A stretch of DNA of 36,822 nt, taken from Candidatus Binataceae bacterium (GTDB taxonomy: Bacteria > Desulfobacterota > Binatia > Binatales > Binataceae). Each line of letters begins with the position of its first letter. Positions within the stretch are counted from its first letter, which is position 1. Under the pieces are notes generated by a model, which saw only the letters and a list, made by a program, of their open reading frames with translations, was not told where the DNA came from and did no database searches. Shown here one piece after another: positions 9,653 through 18,414 of the stretch. Both the position numbers and the translations under genes were made by a program. The stretch is taken from NCBI GenBank assembly GCA_036495685.1, contig DASXMJ010000054.1:1-36822 (forward strand). Direction: 5' to 3'.

Positions 9653-10576
9653 ATGAGCATCGTGGTTGTAGGATTCTTGGCGTATGACACGGTCGAAACC
9701 GCTGCCGGCAAGGTTGAGGAAGTCATGGGGGGCGGCGGCAGCTATTTTTCAGTGGCGGCAAGGTTCTTTTCGCCGGTTAGCATCGTTGCGGTGGTGGGCA
9801 TGGACTTCCGGCAGAGTGATCTTACGTTCTTCAGCGAGCGGGGGATCGACATTCGGGGAGTGGTGACGCGCGAGGGAAAGACCACGCGCTGGCATGGCCG
9901 CTATCACGAGGACCTGAACAGGCGCGACACGATCAAGCTTTCGCTCAACGTGCTCGAAAATTTTACGCCCGAGTTATTGCCCGATCAGCGCCGCGCCGAC
10001 TACGCGTATTTGGCGCCCAACGATCCAGATCTGCAGGAACACGTGCTCGATCAACTGCAGAGCCCCAAGCTGGTGGCGGCGGACCTCTACGATTACTGGA
10101 TCGAAAACACTCGAGAGGGATTGGCCCGCGTCCTTCCCCGCATTCAGATCCTGCTGTGCAGTGATGGCGAGGCTCGCCTGCTGACCGGGGAGCACAATCT
10201 CGTTAAAGCCGGGCGCGCGATCCTGAAGATGGGTCCTGAAACAGTGCTCATCAAGCGCGGCGAATACGGGGTCCTCCAATTCAGCAAAGCGGGGATGTTC
10301 GCCGTGCCCGCCTATCCACTCGAAGATGTCGTCGATCCAACCGGAGCCGGGGATACTTTCGCCGGCGGGTTGATGGGATTCCTGGCGCGCCATGGCCGGA
10401 TGAGCGAATCCATTCTCCGTACCGCAGTCGTTTACGGGAGCGTGATGGGCTCCTTTGTCGTTGAGGACTTTTCCCTCCAGCGCCTCGAGAAACTCACCTG
10501 GGAGGAAATCGAAAAGCGCTACCGCGCCTTCGTCGAGCTAACCGACTCGCATCACGCGCGATGGATCTCTCAATAG
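9653..10576 (+). CDS. PfkB/ribokinase-family carbohydrate kinase
   Basis: ATP-dependent kinase of the ribokinase fold. The 307-residue protein has an N-terminal glycine-rich substrate region (EVMGGGGSYFSVAARFF, 23-39) and the catalytic signature DPTGAGDTFAGG, with the anion hole and base in GAGD at 231-234. The substrate is not evident. Candidates are a ribose-type sugar or a nucleoside, given its place 33 bases after an MTA/purine nucleoside phosphorylase. TAGGAG lies before the ATG. Its last 16 bases overlap the start of the following glycosyltransferase. Confidence 0.85.
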   Translation: MSIVVVGFLAYDTVETAAGKVEEVMGGGGSYFSVAARFFSPVSIVAVVGMDFRQSDLTFFSERGIDIRGVVTREGKTTRWHGRYHEDLNRRDTIKLSLNVLENFTPELLPDQRRADYAYLAPNDPDLQEHVLDQLQSPKLVAADLYDYWIENTREGLARVLPRIQILLCSDGEARLLTGEHNLVKAGRAILKMGPETVLIKRGEYGVLQFSKAGMFAVPAYPLEDVVDPTGAGDTFAGGLMGFLARHGRMSESILRTAVVYGSVMGSFVVEDFSLQRLEKLTWEEIEKRYRAFVELTDSHHARWISQ

Positions 10577-11499
10577 TCGTCCCGCTTTTTAACGAGCGCG
10601 ACAACCTGACTCCGCTCCACGCGGAGCTCGCGCGTACCCTCGCCGAGCTGGGACGGCCTTACGAGGTATTGTTTATCGACGACGGTTCCGACGACGGCAG
10701 TCTGGAAGTGCTGCGCACGATTGCCGGGACTGACTCGCGGGTCCGGGTAATCCGGCTGGCACGCAACTCGGGGCAGACCGCGGCACTCGCCTGCGGGTTT
10801 GCGCGCGCGCGCGGTGAGATGGTCGTAGCGCTAGACGCTGACGGCGAAAATGACCCGGCCGATATTCCCAAGCTGCTCGCTGCTCTGACCGACGGTTATG
10901 ACCTGGTCAGCGGATGGAGAACCGGACGCTGGGGGCAGGCGGCGCTGTCGCGGCGGTTGCCGTCGATCGCGGCGAACGCGCTGATTTCTCGCATTACCGG
11001 CGTCCGCCTGCACGACTACGGATGCACCTTGAAGGCCTATCGCGGCGACCTGGCGCGAGGGTTGCGCCTGTACGGCGAAATGCACCGCTTCGTGCCCGCC
11101 ATCGCTGCGGAGCAGGGTGCGCGCATCACCGAGGTCGAAGTCGGCTTCCGCCCGCGCACCTCCGGGGCCTCGAAGTACGGCGTGGGGCGCGGTCTGCGGA
11201 CGCTGCTTGACCTGATAACGGTCAAGTTCCTGTCCGGATATTCAACCCGGCCGATCCAGGTCTTCGGCACGATCGGCTTCGTTCTCGGTGCGCTGGGTTC
11301 ATTGTGGACCGCATGGCTGGTGTTCGAGAAAGTGGTTTTGGGTCATAACCTCGGCGACCGGCCGGCGCTGTTACTGGCGGTTTTGCTGGTGGTGGTTGGA
11401 GTACAATTCGTGAGCATCGGACTGCTTGGCGAAATGCTGGCGCGAACCTATCACGAATCGCAAGGCAAACAGACCTACGTGATCAAAGAGGAATTCTAG
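10561..11499 (+). CDS. family 2 glycosyltransferase, polyprenyl-phosphate type (GtrB/ArnC/DPM1-like)
   Basis: Transfers a sugar from a nucleotide donor, probably to undecaprenyl phosphate at the inner membrane. The 312-residue protein has a GT-A domain with SIVVPLFNERDNL, the donor-binding FIDDGSDDGS and the metal-binding DADGENDP. It also has the acceptor-loop RTSGASKYGVGRGLRTLLDL typical of the GtrB/DPM1 group. Two C-terminal transmembrane segments lie at about 236-258 and 265-290. It is followed 5 bases later by UDP-glucose dehydrogenase, so UDP-glucuronate or a derivative may be the donor. No flippase or polymerase is seen nearby, so the final glycan is unknown. Confidence 0.88.
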   Translation: MDLSIVVPLFNERDNLTPLHAELARTLAELGRPYEVLFIDDGSDDGSLEVLRTIAGTDSRVRVIRLARNSGQTAALACGFARARGEMVVALDADGENDPADIPKLLAALTDGYDLVSGWRTGRWGQAALSRRLPSIAANALISRITGVRLHDYGCTLKAYRGDLARGLRLYGEMHRFVPAIAAEQGARITEVEVGFRPRTSGASKYGVGRGLRTLLDLITVKFLSGYSTRPIQVFGTIGFVLGALGSLWTAWLVFEKVVLGHNLGDRPALLLAVLLVVVGVQFVSIGLLGEMLARTYHESQGKQTYVIKEEF

Positions 11500-11504
11500 G
11501 GCGC

Positions 11505-12812
11505 ATGAATATCGCAGTGGTAGGAACCGGCTACGTGGGATTGGTAAGTGGCACTTGCTACGCCGAGAACGGCAACGATGTCGCGTGTGTGGATATCGAT
11601 TCCCGGCGTATCTCCGCACTCACGGAAGGTAAGATTCCAATCTACGAACCCGGTCTGGCGGAACTGGTGCGCCGCAATCTGAACGAAGGCCGCATCCATT
11701 TTTCGCTCGATGTTCGTGGAGCGATCGGGCAATCGATAGTCACGTTTGTTGCGGTGGGAACACCGATGGGGCAGTCCGGGGCGGCCGACTTATCCAGCGT
11801 GTTCAGTGTCGCAGAGGAAATCGCCAAAGCGGCCCAGGGCTATCACGTTGTGGCGATCAAGAGCACAGTCCCGGTTGGCACCAATGACCAGGTAAAAGAC
11901 CTCCTGGTGCGGCTGGGCCGGGCGGATATCGATGTCTGCTCGGTCCCGGAGTTCCTCAAAGAAGGGTCGGCGGTGGAAGATTTCATGCGCCCCGACCGGG
12001 TGATCATCGGTAGCCGGTCCGATCGCGCGACCGCTATCTTAAAGGACATTCACTCGCCCTTTGTGCGCACCGACAATCCTATCCTGGTGATGGATCCGAA
12101 GTCCGCGGAGTTGTCCAAGTACGCGGCGAACTCGTTTCTCGCGGTCCGAATTTCCTTCATCAATCAGATGGCCAATCTTTGCGAAACGGTTGGTGCGGAC
12201 ATCAACGCCGTACGCCGCGGGATGGGTTCCGACCGCAGAATTGGATCGCAGTTTCTTTTCCCCGGCATCGGCTACGGCGGGTCGTGCTTCCCTAAGGACG
12301 TCCAGGCGCTCATCCATACCGCCGACCAGAAGCAACAGGATTGCTCGCTGCTCAAAGCGGCTGAGAGTGTGAATCTGCAGCAGAAACGGTTGCTGCCAAA
12401 GCGAGTTACAGAACATTTCGGCAACGACCTGAGCGGGCGCAGTTTTGCGATTTGGGGACTCGCCTTCAAGCCGCGCACTGACGATATGCGCGAGGCCCCC
12501 TCACTGGTGGTGATTGAAGAGTTGCTCGCGCGCGGCGCTAAAGTCCGGGTTCACGATCCGGAAGCGCTGGAAAGCGCCCGCAAGCTGCTCAATTCCAAAG
12601 TCAGTTTTCACAAGACTAACTATGAGGCCCTCAAGGGCGCGGATGCCTTGCTCATCTGCACCGAATGGAACGAATTTCGACGACCCAACTTCCAACGCAT
12701 CAAGGCCGAACTCAAGCAGCCCGTGATATTCGACGGCCGCAACCTGTATGATCCCGAACTAATGAAGGCGTTGGAGATCCGCTACTACTCGGTGGGAAGG
12801 CCGGCGGTCTGA
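11505..12812 (+). CDS. ugd: UDP-glucose 6-dehydrogenase
   Basis: Two-step NAD-dependent oxidation of UDP-glucose to UDP-glucuronate. The 435-residue protein starts with the Rossmann motif VVGTGYVGLVSG (5-16). It contains VPEFLKEGSAVEDF, the catalytic-cysteine motif GYGGSCFPKDV (Cys261) and the C-terminal KPRTDDMREAPS. It sits between a GT2 glycosyltransferase and a sugar-nucleotide epimerase, and its stop overlaps the epimerase start (TGATG). The three genes probably supply an acidic sugar to a cell-surface glycan. GDP-mannose dehydrogenase is a relative, but the motifs favour UDP-glucose. Confidence 0.93.
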   Translation: MNIAVVGTGYVGLVSGTCYAENGNDVACVDIDSRRISALTEGKIPIYEPGLAELVRRNLNEGRIHFSLDVRGAIGQSIVTFVAVGTPMGQSGAADLSSVFSVAEEIAKAAQGYHVVAIKSTVPVGTNDQVKDLLVRLGRADIDVCSVPEFLKEGSAVEDFMRPDRVIIGSRSDRATAILKDIHSPFVRTDNPILVMDPKSAELSKYAANSFLAVRISFINQMANLCETVGADINAVRRGMGSDRRIGSQFLFPGIGYGGSCFPKDVQALIHTADQKQQDCSLLKAAESVNLQQKRLLPKRVTEHFGNDLSGRSFAIWGLAFKPRTDDMREAPSLVVIEELLARGAKVRVHDPEALESARKLLNSKVSFHKTNYEALKGADALLICTEWNEFRRPNFQRIKAELKQPVIFDGRNLYDPELMKALEIRYYSVGRPAV

Positions 12813-13759
12813 TGGCTATGCGCATACTGGTCACCGGCGGCGCGGGATTTATCGGCTCTAGCACGGTTGATGCCCTGGTCAATGTGGGCGCGGGGGAGAT
12901 TGCGGTGCTGGACGATCTTTCCGCAGGAAAGTGCGAGCAACTTAATGCCAAGGCACGCCTTTACCAGGCCAATTTGTGCGACGCAGCCGCCGTCCAGGAC
13001 GTCATGGCGCGCGAGCGGCCCGAGGTCATCTATCATCTCGCGGCGCAGATGGATGTGCGCCGCTCGGTTGCCGATCCTGCCTTCGATGCGCAAGTTAACC
13101 TGGTCGGGTTTCTCAACCTGATGGAAGCCGGACGTCAGCACGGCCTAAAACGCTGCGTCGTTTCCTCCACCGGGGGAGCGATATACGGCGAACAGGAAAC
13201 CTTCCCCTGCGACGAGGACCATCCGTGCCGCCCGTTGAGCCCCTATGGCATCGCCAAGCTTGCGACCGAGAAATATCTGTTTTTCTACCGAGCCCAATAC
13301 GGGATCGATTACCTCGCACTGCGCTACGCCAACGTCTATGGACCACGGCAGGACCCACATGGGGAGGCGGGGGTGGTGGCGATCTTCTGCGGACGCATGC
13401 TCGAGGGCCAGCGCTGCACGATCTTCGGCGACGGGAAGCAAACCCGCGACTACACCTACGTAGGCGACGTGGTGCGCGCCAATCTCTACGCCCTGACGTC
13501 GAAGGCCTCGGGTCTCGCGCTCAACATCGGCACCGGCCGCGAGACCAGCGTCAACGAGTTGTATACGGCGCTGGCTCAAGTCGCCGGCGAAGCGCCGCTG
13601 GCGCAACATGCCGAGGCGCGTCCCGGCGAGCAGCTGCGCTCGGTGATATCGCCAGGGCGTGCGGCGGCGGAGCTGGGCTGGAAACCGGAAGTCGGGCTCG
13701 CCGAAGGATTGGAGCGGACCTTTAGCTATTTTCGCGATGCGCGCGGTCGCGGGCGTTAA
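12812..13759 (+). CDS. NAD-dependent sugar-nucleotide epimerase/dehydratase (GalE-like)
   Basis: Extended short-chain dehydrogenase acting on a nucleotide sugar. The 315-residue protein has the NAD motif GGAGFIG (9-15), the active-site YGIAK (Tyr145, Lys149) with upstream SSTGGAIYG, and the C-terminal motif [14 protein letters not shown] common to UDP-glucose/UDP-glucuronate 4-epimerases. Overlap with ugd suggests it works on UDP-glucose or UDP-glucuronate. Whether it epimerises or decarboxylates cannot be read by eye; 4-epimerase is the best guess. It ends 1 base before lepA. Confidence 0.88.
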   Translation: MAMRILVTGGAGFIGSSTVDALVNVGAGEIAVLDDLSAGKCEQLNAKARLYQANLCDAAAVQDVMARERPEVIYHLAAQMDVRRSVADPAFDAQVNLVGFLNLMEAGRQHGLKRCVVSSTGGAIYGEQETFPCDEDHPCRPLSPYGIAKLATEKYLFFYRAQYGIDYLALRYANVYGPRQDPHGEAGVVAIFCGRMLEGQRCTIFGDGKQTRDYTYVGDVVRANLYALTSKASGLALNIGTGRETSVNELYTALAQVAGEAPLAQHAEARPGEQLRSVISPGRAAAELGWKPEVGLAEGLERTFSYFRDARGRGR

Positions 13760-13760
13760 C

Positions 13761-15559
<1,799 letters not shown>

Positions 15560-15563
<4 letters not shown>

Positions 15564-16324
15564 CGCCGCCCGTGGAAGATCCCGGGAGGGTACTCGCGTC
15601 GTCCGAGCAGCCTCCGGCTGACGACACCTTGCAAGTCGCCGCGTGGCCGAGGAAATCGGTCGCGCGTGAGTATCTCGAGGCGGTGCTAATCGCGCTGGCT
15701 CTCGCGCTGGTCATTCGCACCTTCTTCATACAGGCGTACATGATCCCCTCGGGTTCCATGGAACCGACGTTGCTGATCGGCGATCACATCCTGGTGAGCA
15801 AGCTGGCTTATGGGATCAGGCTGCCCGATTCGATTTTTGGCCTGCACCTCGTCGGCTTGCCACTCGGACGATACCTGGTGCACTTCGGAAATATCCACCG
15901 CGGTGATGTAATCGTCTTCGTTCATCCACAGGAGCGCGATAAGGATCTGATCAAGCGGGTGATCGGCCTCCCCGGCGACAAGGTCCAGATAAAAACTGGC
16001 CGGGTATGGCTTAACGGCAGTCCCATCAACGATCCACATGCGCACCTCGAGGTCCCCGATGGGCAGCGCTTCGAAGTTCCGCGCGACAACTTTGGCTTCA
16101 TGGACGCCAGCGGAGCCATCGTTGGTCCGCTCGAAGTCCCCGCGGGGCGCCTATTTGTGATGGGGGACAACCGCGATCATAGCGAAGATAGCAGGTATTG
16201 GGGATTTGCCGACCAGAACGACGTGGAAGGGCGGGCGCTGGTGATTTACTGGTCTTGGGACGGTGACGCAAGCGGGCTGTTGCCAATTCGATGGTCGCGC
16301 TTCGGCAGATCGCTCAGTGAGTAA
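15560..16324 (+). CDS. lepB: signal peptidase I, first copy
   Basis: Inner-membrane serine protease that removes signal peptides from secreted proteins. The 254-residue protein has a cytoplasmic N-terminus of about 33 residues, one transmembrane segment (about 36-58), the catalytic-serine motif PSGSMEPTL, the catalytic-lysine motif KRVIGLPGD, and [14 protein letters not shown] near the C-terminus. Serine and lysine are both present, so it should be active. The GTG start overlaps the lepA stop. A second signal peptidase follows 21 bases later. Confidence 0.95.
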
Positions 16325-16345
16325 GAAGATCGGAAGGGGTCGGGC

Positions 16346-17062
16346 GTGGCACAACCAGTGCGAGAGCTGAAGTCGACGGAACCGCCGCGCGCGAGTACCG
16401 GTTCCGCGTCCCCACGACAGAAATCGGCGGCGCGCGAATATGCCGAAGCGCTCGCAATAGCCCTGGTACTTGCGATCTTTATTCGCACGTTTTTTATCCA
16501 GGCGTACAAAATTCCCTCAGGCTCCATGGAGCCGACCCTGCTCATCGGCGACCATATTCTGGTCAACAAGATGATCTATGGGGTCCGCATGCCGGACTCT
16601 ATTTTAGGCCTGGAAATCCCGGGACTGCCGTACGGACAGTACCTGGTGCATTTCGAGGCGATCCATCGTAGCGACGTGGTGGTGTTCGTTTTTCCTCCCG
16701 ACCGCACCAAGGATTTCATAAAACGCGTCATTGGGCTGCCGGGCGACACCATCCAGGTGAAGAACGGACACGTATGGCTCAACGGTCAGAGGATGGATGA
16801 TCCCCATGGGCATTTCGAGGTTGCCGACGGGGACCGCTCGCCCATCTCACCGCGCGACAACTTCGGTCCGGTTCAGGTGCCCTCTGGAAAAATCTTTGTG
16901 ATGGGGGATAATCGCGACCGCAGTTACGATAGCCGGTTCTGGGGGTTTGTCGATAAAAACGACGTTGAGGGTAAGGCGCTGATAATTTACTGGTCGTGGG
17001 ACAGCGATCACGAGGGCTTGCTGCCGGTGCGCTGGTCACGCTTCGGGATGATCGTTCATTGA
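16346..17062 (+). CDS. lepB: signal peptidase I, second copy
   Basis: A second type I signal peptidase of 238 residues, clearly paralogous to the one before it. It has one transmembrane segment (about 31-53), [19 protein letters not shown] with the catalytic serine, KRVIGLPGD with the catalytic lysine, and GDNRDRSYDSRFWG. The two copies share long stretches near both catalytic motifs and differ in the N-terminus and in the loop after the lysine box. The GTG start has a GGAAGGGG ribosome site. It probably arose by tandem duplication and may have a different substrate preference. Confidence 0.95.
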   Translation: MAQPVRELKSTEPPRASTGSASPRQKSAAREYAEALAIALVLAIFIRTFFIQAYKIPSGSMEPTLLIGDHILVNKMIYGVRMPDSILGLEIPGLPYGQYLVHFEAIHRSDVVVFVFPPDRTKDFIKRVIGLPGDTIQVKNGHVWLNGQRMDDPHGHFEVADGDRSPISPRDNFGPVQVPSGKIFVMGDNRDRSYDSRFWGFVDKNDVEGKALIIYWSWDSDHEGLLPVRWSRFGMIVH

Positions 17063-17081
17063 CGGACGGAAGGAGGCTTGA

Positions 17082-17693
17082 GTGGCCGACCAAGCAGCGG
17101 ACCGATTAGGAACGATGCTCGAAGAACTGGGGGTGCGGTTCGAGTTGGTGATTGAAGCGGTAACCGGGTTTGGCGGCCGCATCGACTCGCTGCGCCAGGA
17201 ACTGCTCGGGCAGTTTGCGGAAGTCGGGGGACAGATTCGTTTCCTTTCCGACCAAATTGCGGAAAATCGCCGCGGCCTGGGCGTGCTCAGGTCGGACCTC
17301 GGCGCGGAGATGGTGCGGCTTGGTGAAACACTCGGTCGTACCCGCGTGGAATTCCGCGAACAGCTCAGCGCCGAAGCTACGCGCACCGTCGATACCACGG
17401 CCGCGCGCCTCACCACCGGCGCCGCCGCCGCCCAGGAGCAGGCGCAGCGCAATGCACAAACGATTGAGCACGAACTGGTGCGCGAAATGGCCGAAAGCGC
17501 CAAAGCATTGAAACGCGAACTTGCGTTGTCAGCCGAATCGACCACCAAGAAGCTAGCTATCGAACTCAACAAAACCAACAAAGCCCTGCTAAGCCTGGTA
17601 CAAAAGTTTGATCGTTTCGACGATCGGATCACCATTCAGACCAGGGATCAGGACCAGCGCTTGAAAAAGCTGGAGCGCAAGAAGAGCGCCTGA
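17082..17693 (+). CDS. coiled-coil hypothetical protein
   Basis: I do not recognise a named family. The 203-residue product is almost entirely helical and charged, with long heptad-like stretches. It opens with MADQAADRLGTMLEELG, continues with repeated glutamate/arginine/leucine blocks and has an alanine-rich centre (about 107-125). The C-terminus is lysine-rich (RLKKLERKKSA). No signal peptide or membrane segment is seen. A strong AAGGAGG ribosome site lies before the GTG start. It follows the second lepB by 19 bases and is probably the last gene of the mtnP-to-lepB transcript. A structural or chemoreceptor-like coiled-coil role is possible but unsupported. Confidence 0.75.
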   Translation: MADQAADRLGTMLEELGVRFELVIEAVTGFGGRIDSLRQELLGQFAEVGGQIRFLSDQIAENRRGLGVLRSDLGAEMVRLGETLGRTRVEFREQLSAEATRTVDTTAARLTTGAAAAQEQAQRNAQTIEHELVREMAESAKALKRELALSAESTTKKLAIELNKTNKALLSLVQKFDRFDDRITIQTRDQDQRLKKLERKKSA

Positions 17694-17714
17694 CCGTTCC
17701 ACCGCGCCCGCCCC

Positions 17715-17743
17715 TTGACCCGAAGATCGCGCGCGGTTACAAA
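17715..17743 (+). promoter_or_regulatory. promoter of the pyr operon
   Basis: TTGACC at 17715-17720 and TACAAA at 17738-17743 are separated by exactly 17 bases, a good sigma70-type arrangement. The expected transcription start near 17750 falls at the foot of the PyrR-binding hairpin, so the transcript would begin almost directly with the regulatory RNA. Confidence 0.65.
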
Positions 17744-17749
17744 AGAAGT

Positions 17750-17784
17750 AACCTTTAATCCGCTACTGAGATAGCGGGAAGGTT
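17750..17784 (+). promoter_or_regulatory. PyrR-binding RNA hairpin (anti-antiterminator)
   Basis: A two-stem hairpin. The lower stem pairs AACCTT (17750-17755) with AAGGTT (17779-17784). An internal bulge on the 5' side completes a TTTAA run (17754-17758). The upper stem pairs CCGCTA (17760-17765) with TAGCGG (17772-17777), closed by the hexaloop CTGAGA (17766-17771). The hexaloop fits the CNGNGA consensus of PyrR-binding loops known from Bacillus pyr leaders, and TTTAA in the internal bulge is also a feature of that family. It lies between a promoter and a terminator, 68 bases before pyrR. The structure was found by hand pairing. Confidence 0.85.
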
Positions 17785-17823
17785 GCACAGATGAATCACC
17801 TTTGCATTCAGCCTGGCTGCACC
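17781..17823 (+). promoter_or_regulatory. candidate antiterminator of the pyr leader
   Basis: Segment 17781-17790 can pair with 17813-17823: GGT with ACC, GCA with TGC and CAG with CTG, with small bulges. It would use the 3' arm of the PyrR hairpin and the 5' arm of the terminator, so it excludes both. That is the expected layout: without UMP-loaded PyrR the antiterminator forms and the operon is read, and with it the terminator forms. The pairing is imperfect and is an inference. Confidence 0.45.
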
Positions 17824-17841
17824 CGCAGTCGGGTTTTTTTT
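17812..17841 (+). terminator. intrinsic attenuator before pyrR
   Basis: CCTGGCTGC (17812-17820) pairs with GCAGTCGGG (17825-17833), nine pairs including two G-U, around a four-base ACCC loop. Eight T residues follow (17834-17841). It is the clearest factor-independent terminator in the window. It sits 11 bases before the pyrR start codon, so it must act as an attenuator and not as the end of the upstream unit. Confidence 0.85.
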
Positions 17842-17852
17842 CGCGCGCGGCG

Positions 17853-18395
17853 ATGAGCACCAAGCCGCAAATCGCCCTCGACGCTACCGCGGTCGCGCGT
17901 TCCATCAAGCGGATCGCGCATGAAATCGGGGAGCGCCACGGCGGCGCCCAAAACCTCGCACTCATCGGCATCGTGCGGCGTGGCGCCCGCTTGGCCGAGC
18001 GGCTCGCGGCCGAACTCGACGCGAACGGCGCGGGTAGCATCGCGGTCGGCACACTTGACATCTCTTCGTATCGCGACGACGGCAAAGGCAGCCCTGGAGA
18101 TCCTCGGCTGCTCGGTCGCGATATTCCTTTTTCACTGGACCGGAAGCGGGTCGTGCTGGTCGACGATGTTCTCTACACAGGGCGCACCGTGCGCGCTGCC
18201 CTTGACGCGCTCGCTGACCTGGGGCGCGCAGAGTCGATTCAACTGGCCGTATTGGTGGACCGCGGTGAGCACGAGCTGCCCATTCGCGCGGACTACGTGG
18301 GCAAAAATATCAGGGCGCCGGAAGGCCAGCGCGTATACGTACGCCTGGCCGAGGTGGATGGTGCCGATGCAGTCGTGATCGGAAACGGAAAGTGA
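17853..18395 (+). CDS. pyrR: PyrR: pyr operon attenuation regulator / uracil phosphoribosyltransferase
   Basis: Binds UMP/UTP and the pyr leader RNA to promote termination; many PyrR proteins also make UMP from uracil and PRPP. The 180-residue protein has ALIGIVRRGARLAERLA, TLDISSYRDD, the intact PRPP loop VVLVDDVLYTGRT (100-112) and the PyrR signature VDRGEHELPIRADYVGKNI. The ATG at 17853 is chosen because it follows the attenuator. An in-frame TTG at 17802 would translate through the terminator hairpin. Only a weak ribosome site is visible. It is the first gene of pyrR-pyrB-pyrC-carA-carB and is controlled by its own leader. Confidence 0.94.
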   Translation: MSTKPQIALDATAVARSIKRIAHEIGERHGGAQNLALIGIVRRGARLAERLAAELDANGAGSIAVGTLDISSYRDDGKGSPGDPRLLGRDIPFSLDRKRVVLVDDVLYTGRTVRAALDALADLGRAESIQLAVLVDRGEHELPIRADYVGKNIRAPEGQRVYVRLAEVDGADAVVIGNGK

Positions 18396-18414
18396 CGCGC
18401 GGCGCGCAAGGTTG

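Noticed and set aside
17802-17852. Extended N-terminus of PyrR from a TTG codon
   Set aside because: It would be translated from the attenuator hairpin and T-run; the ATG at 17853 gives a normal PyrR.
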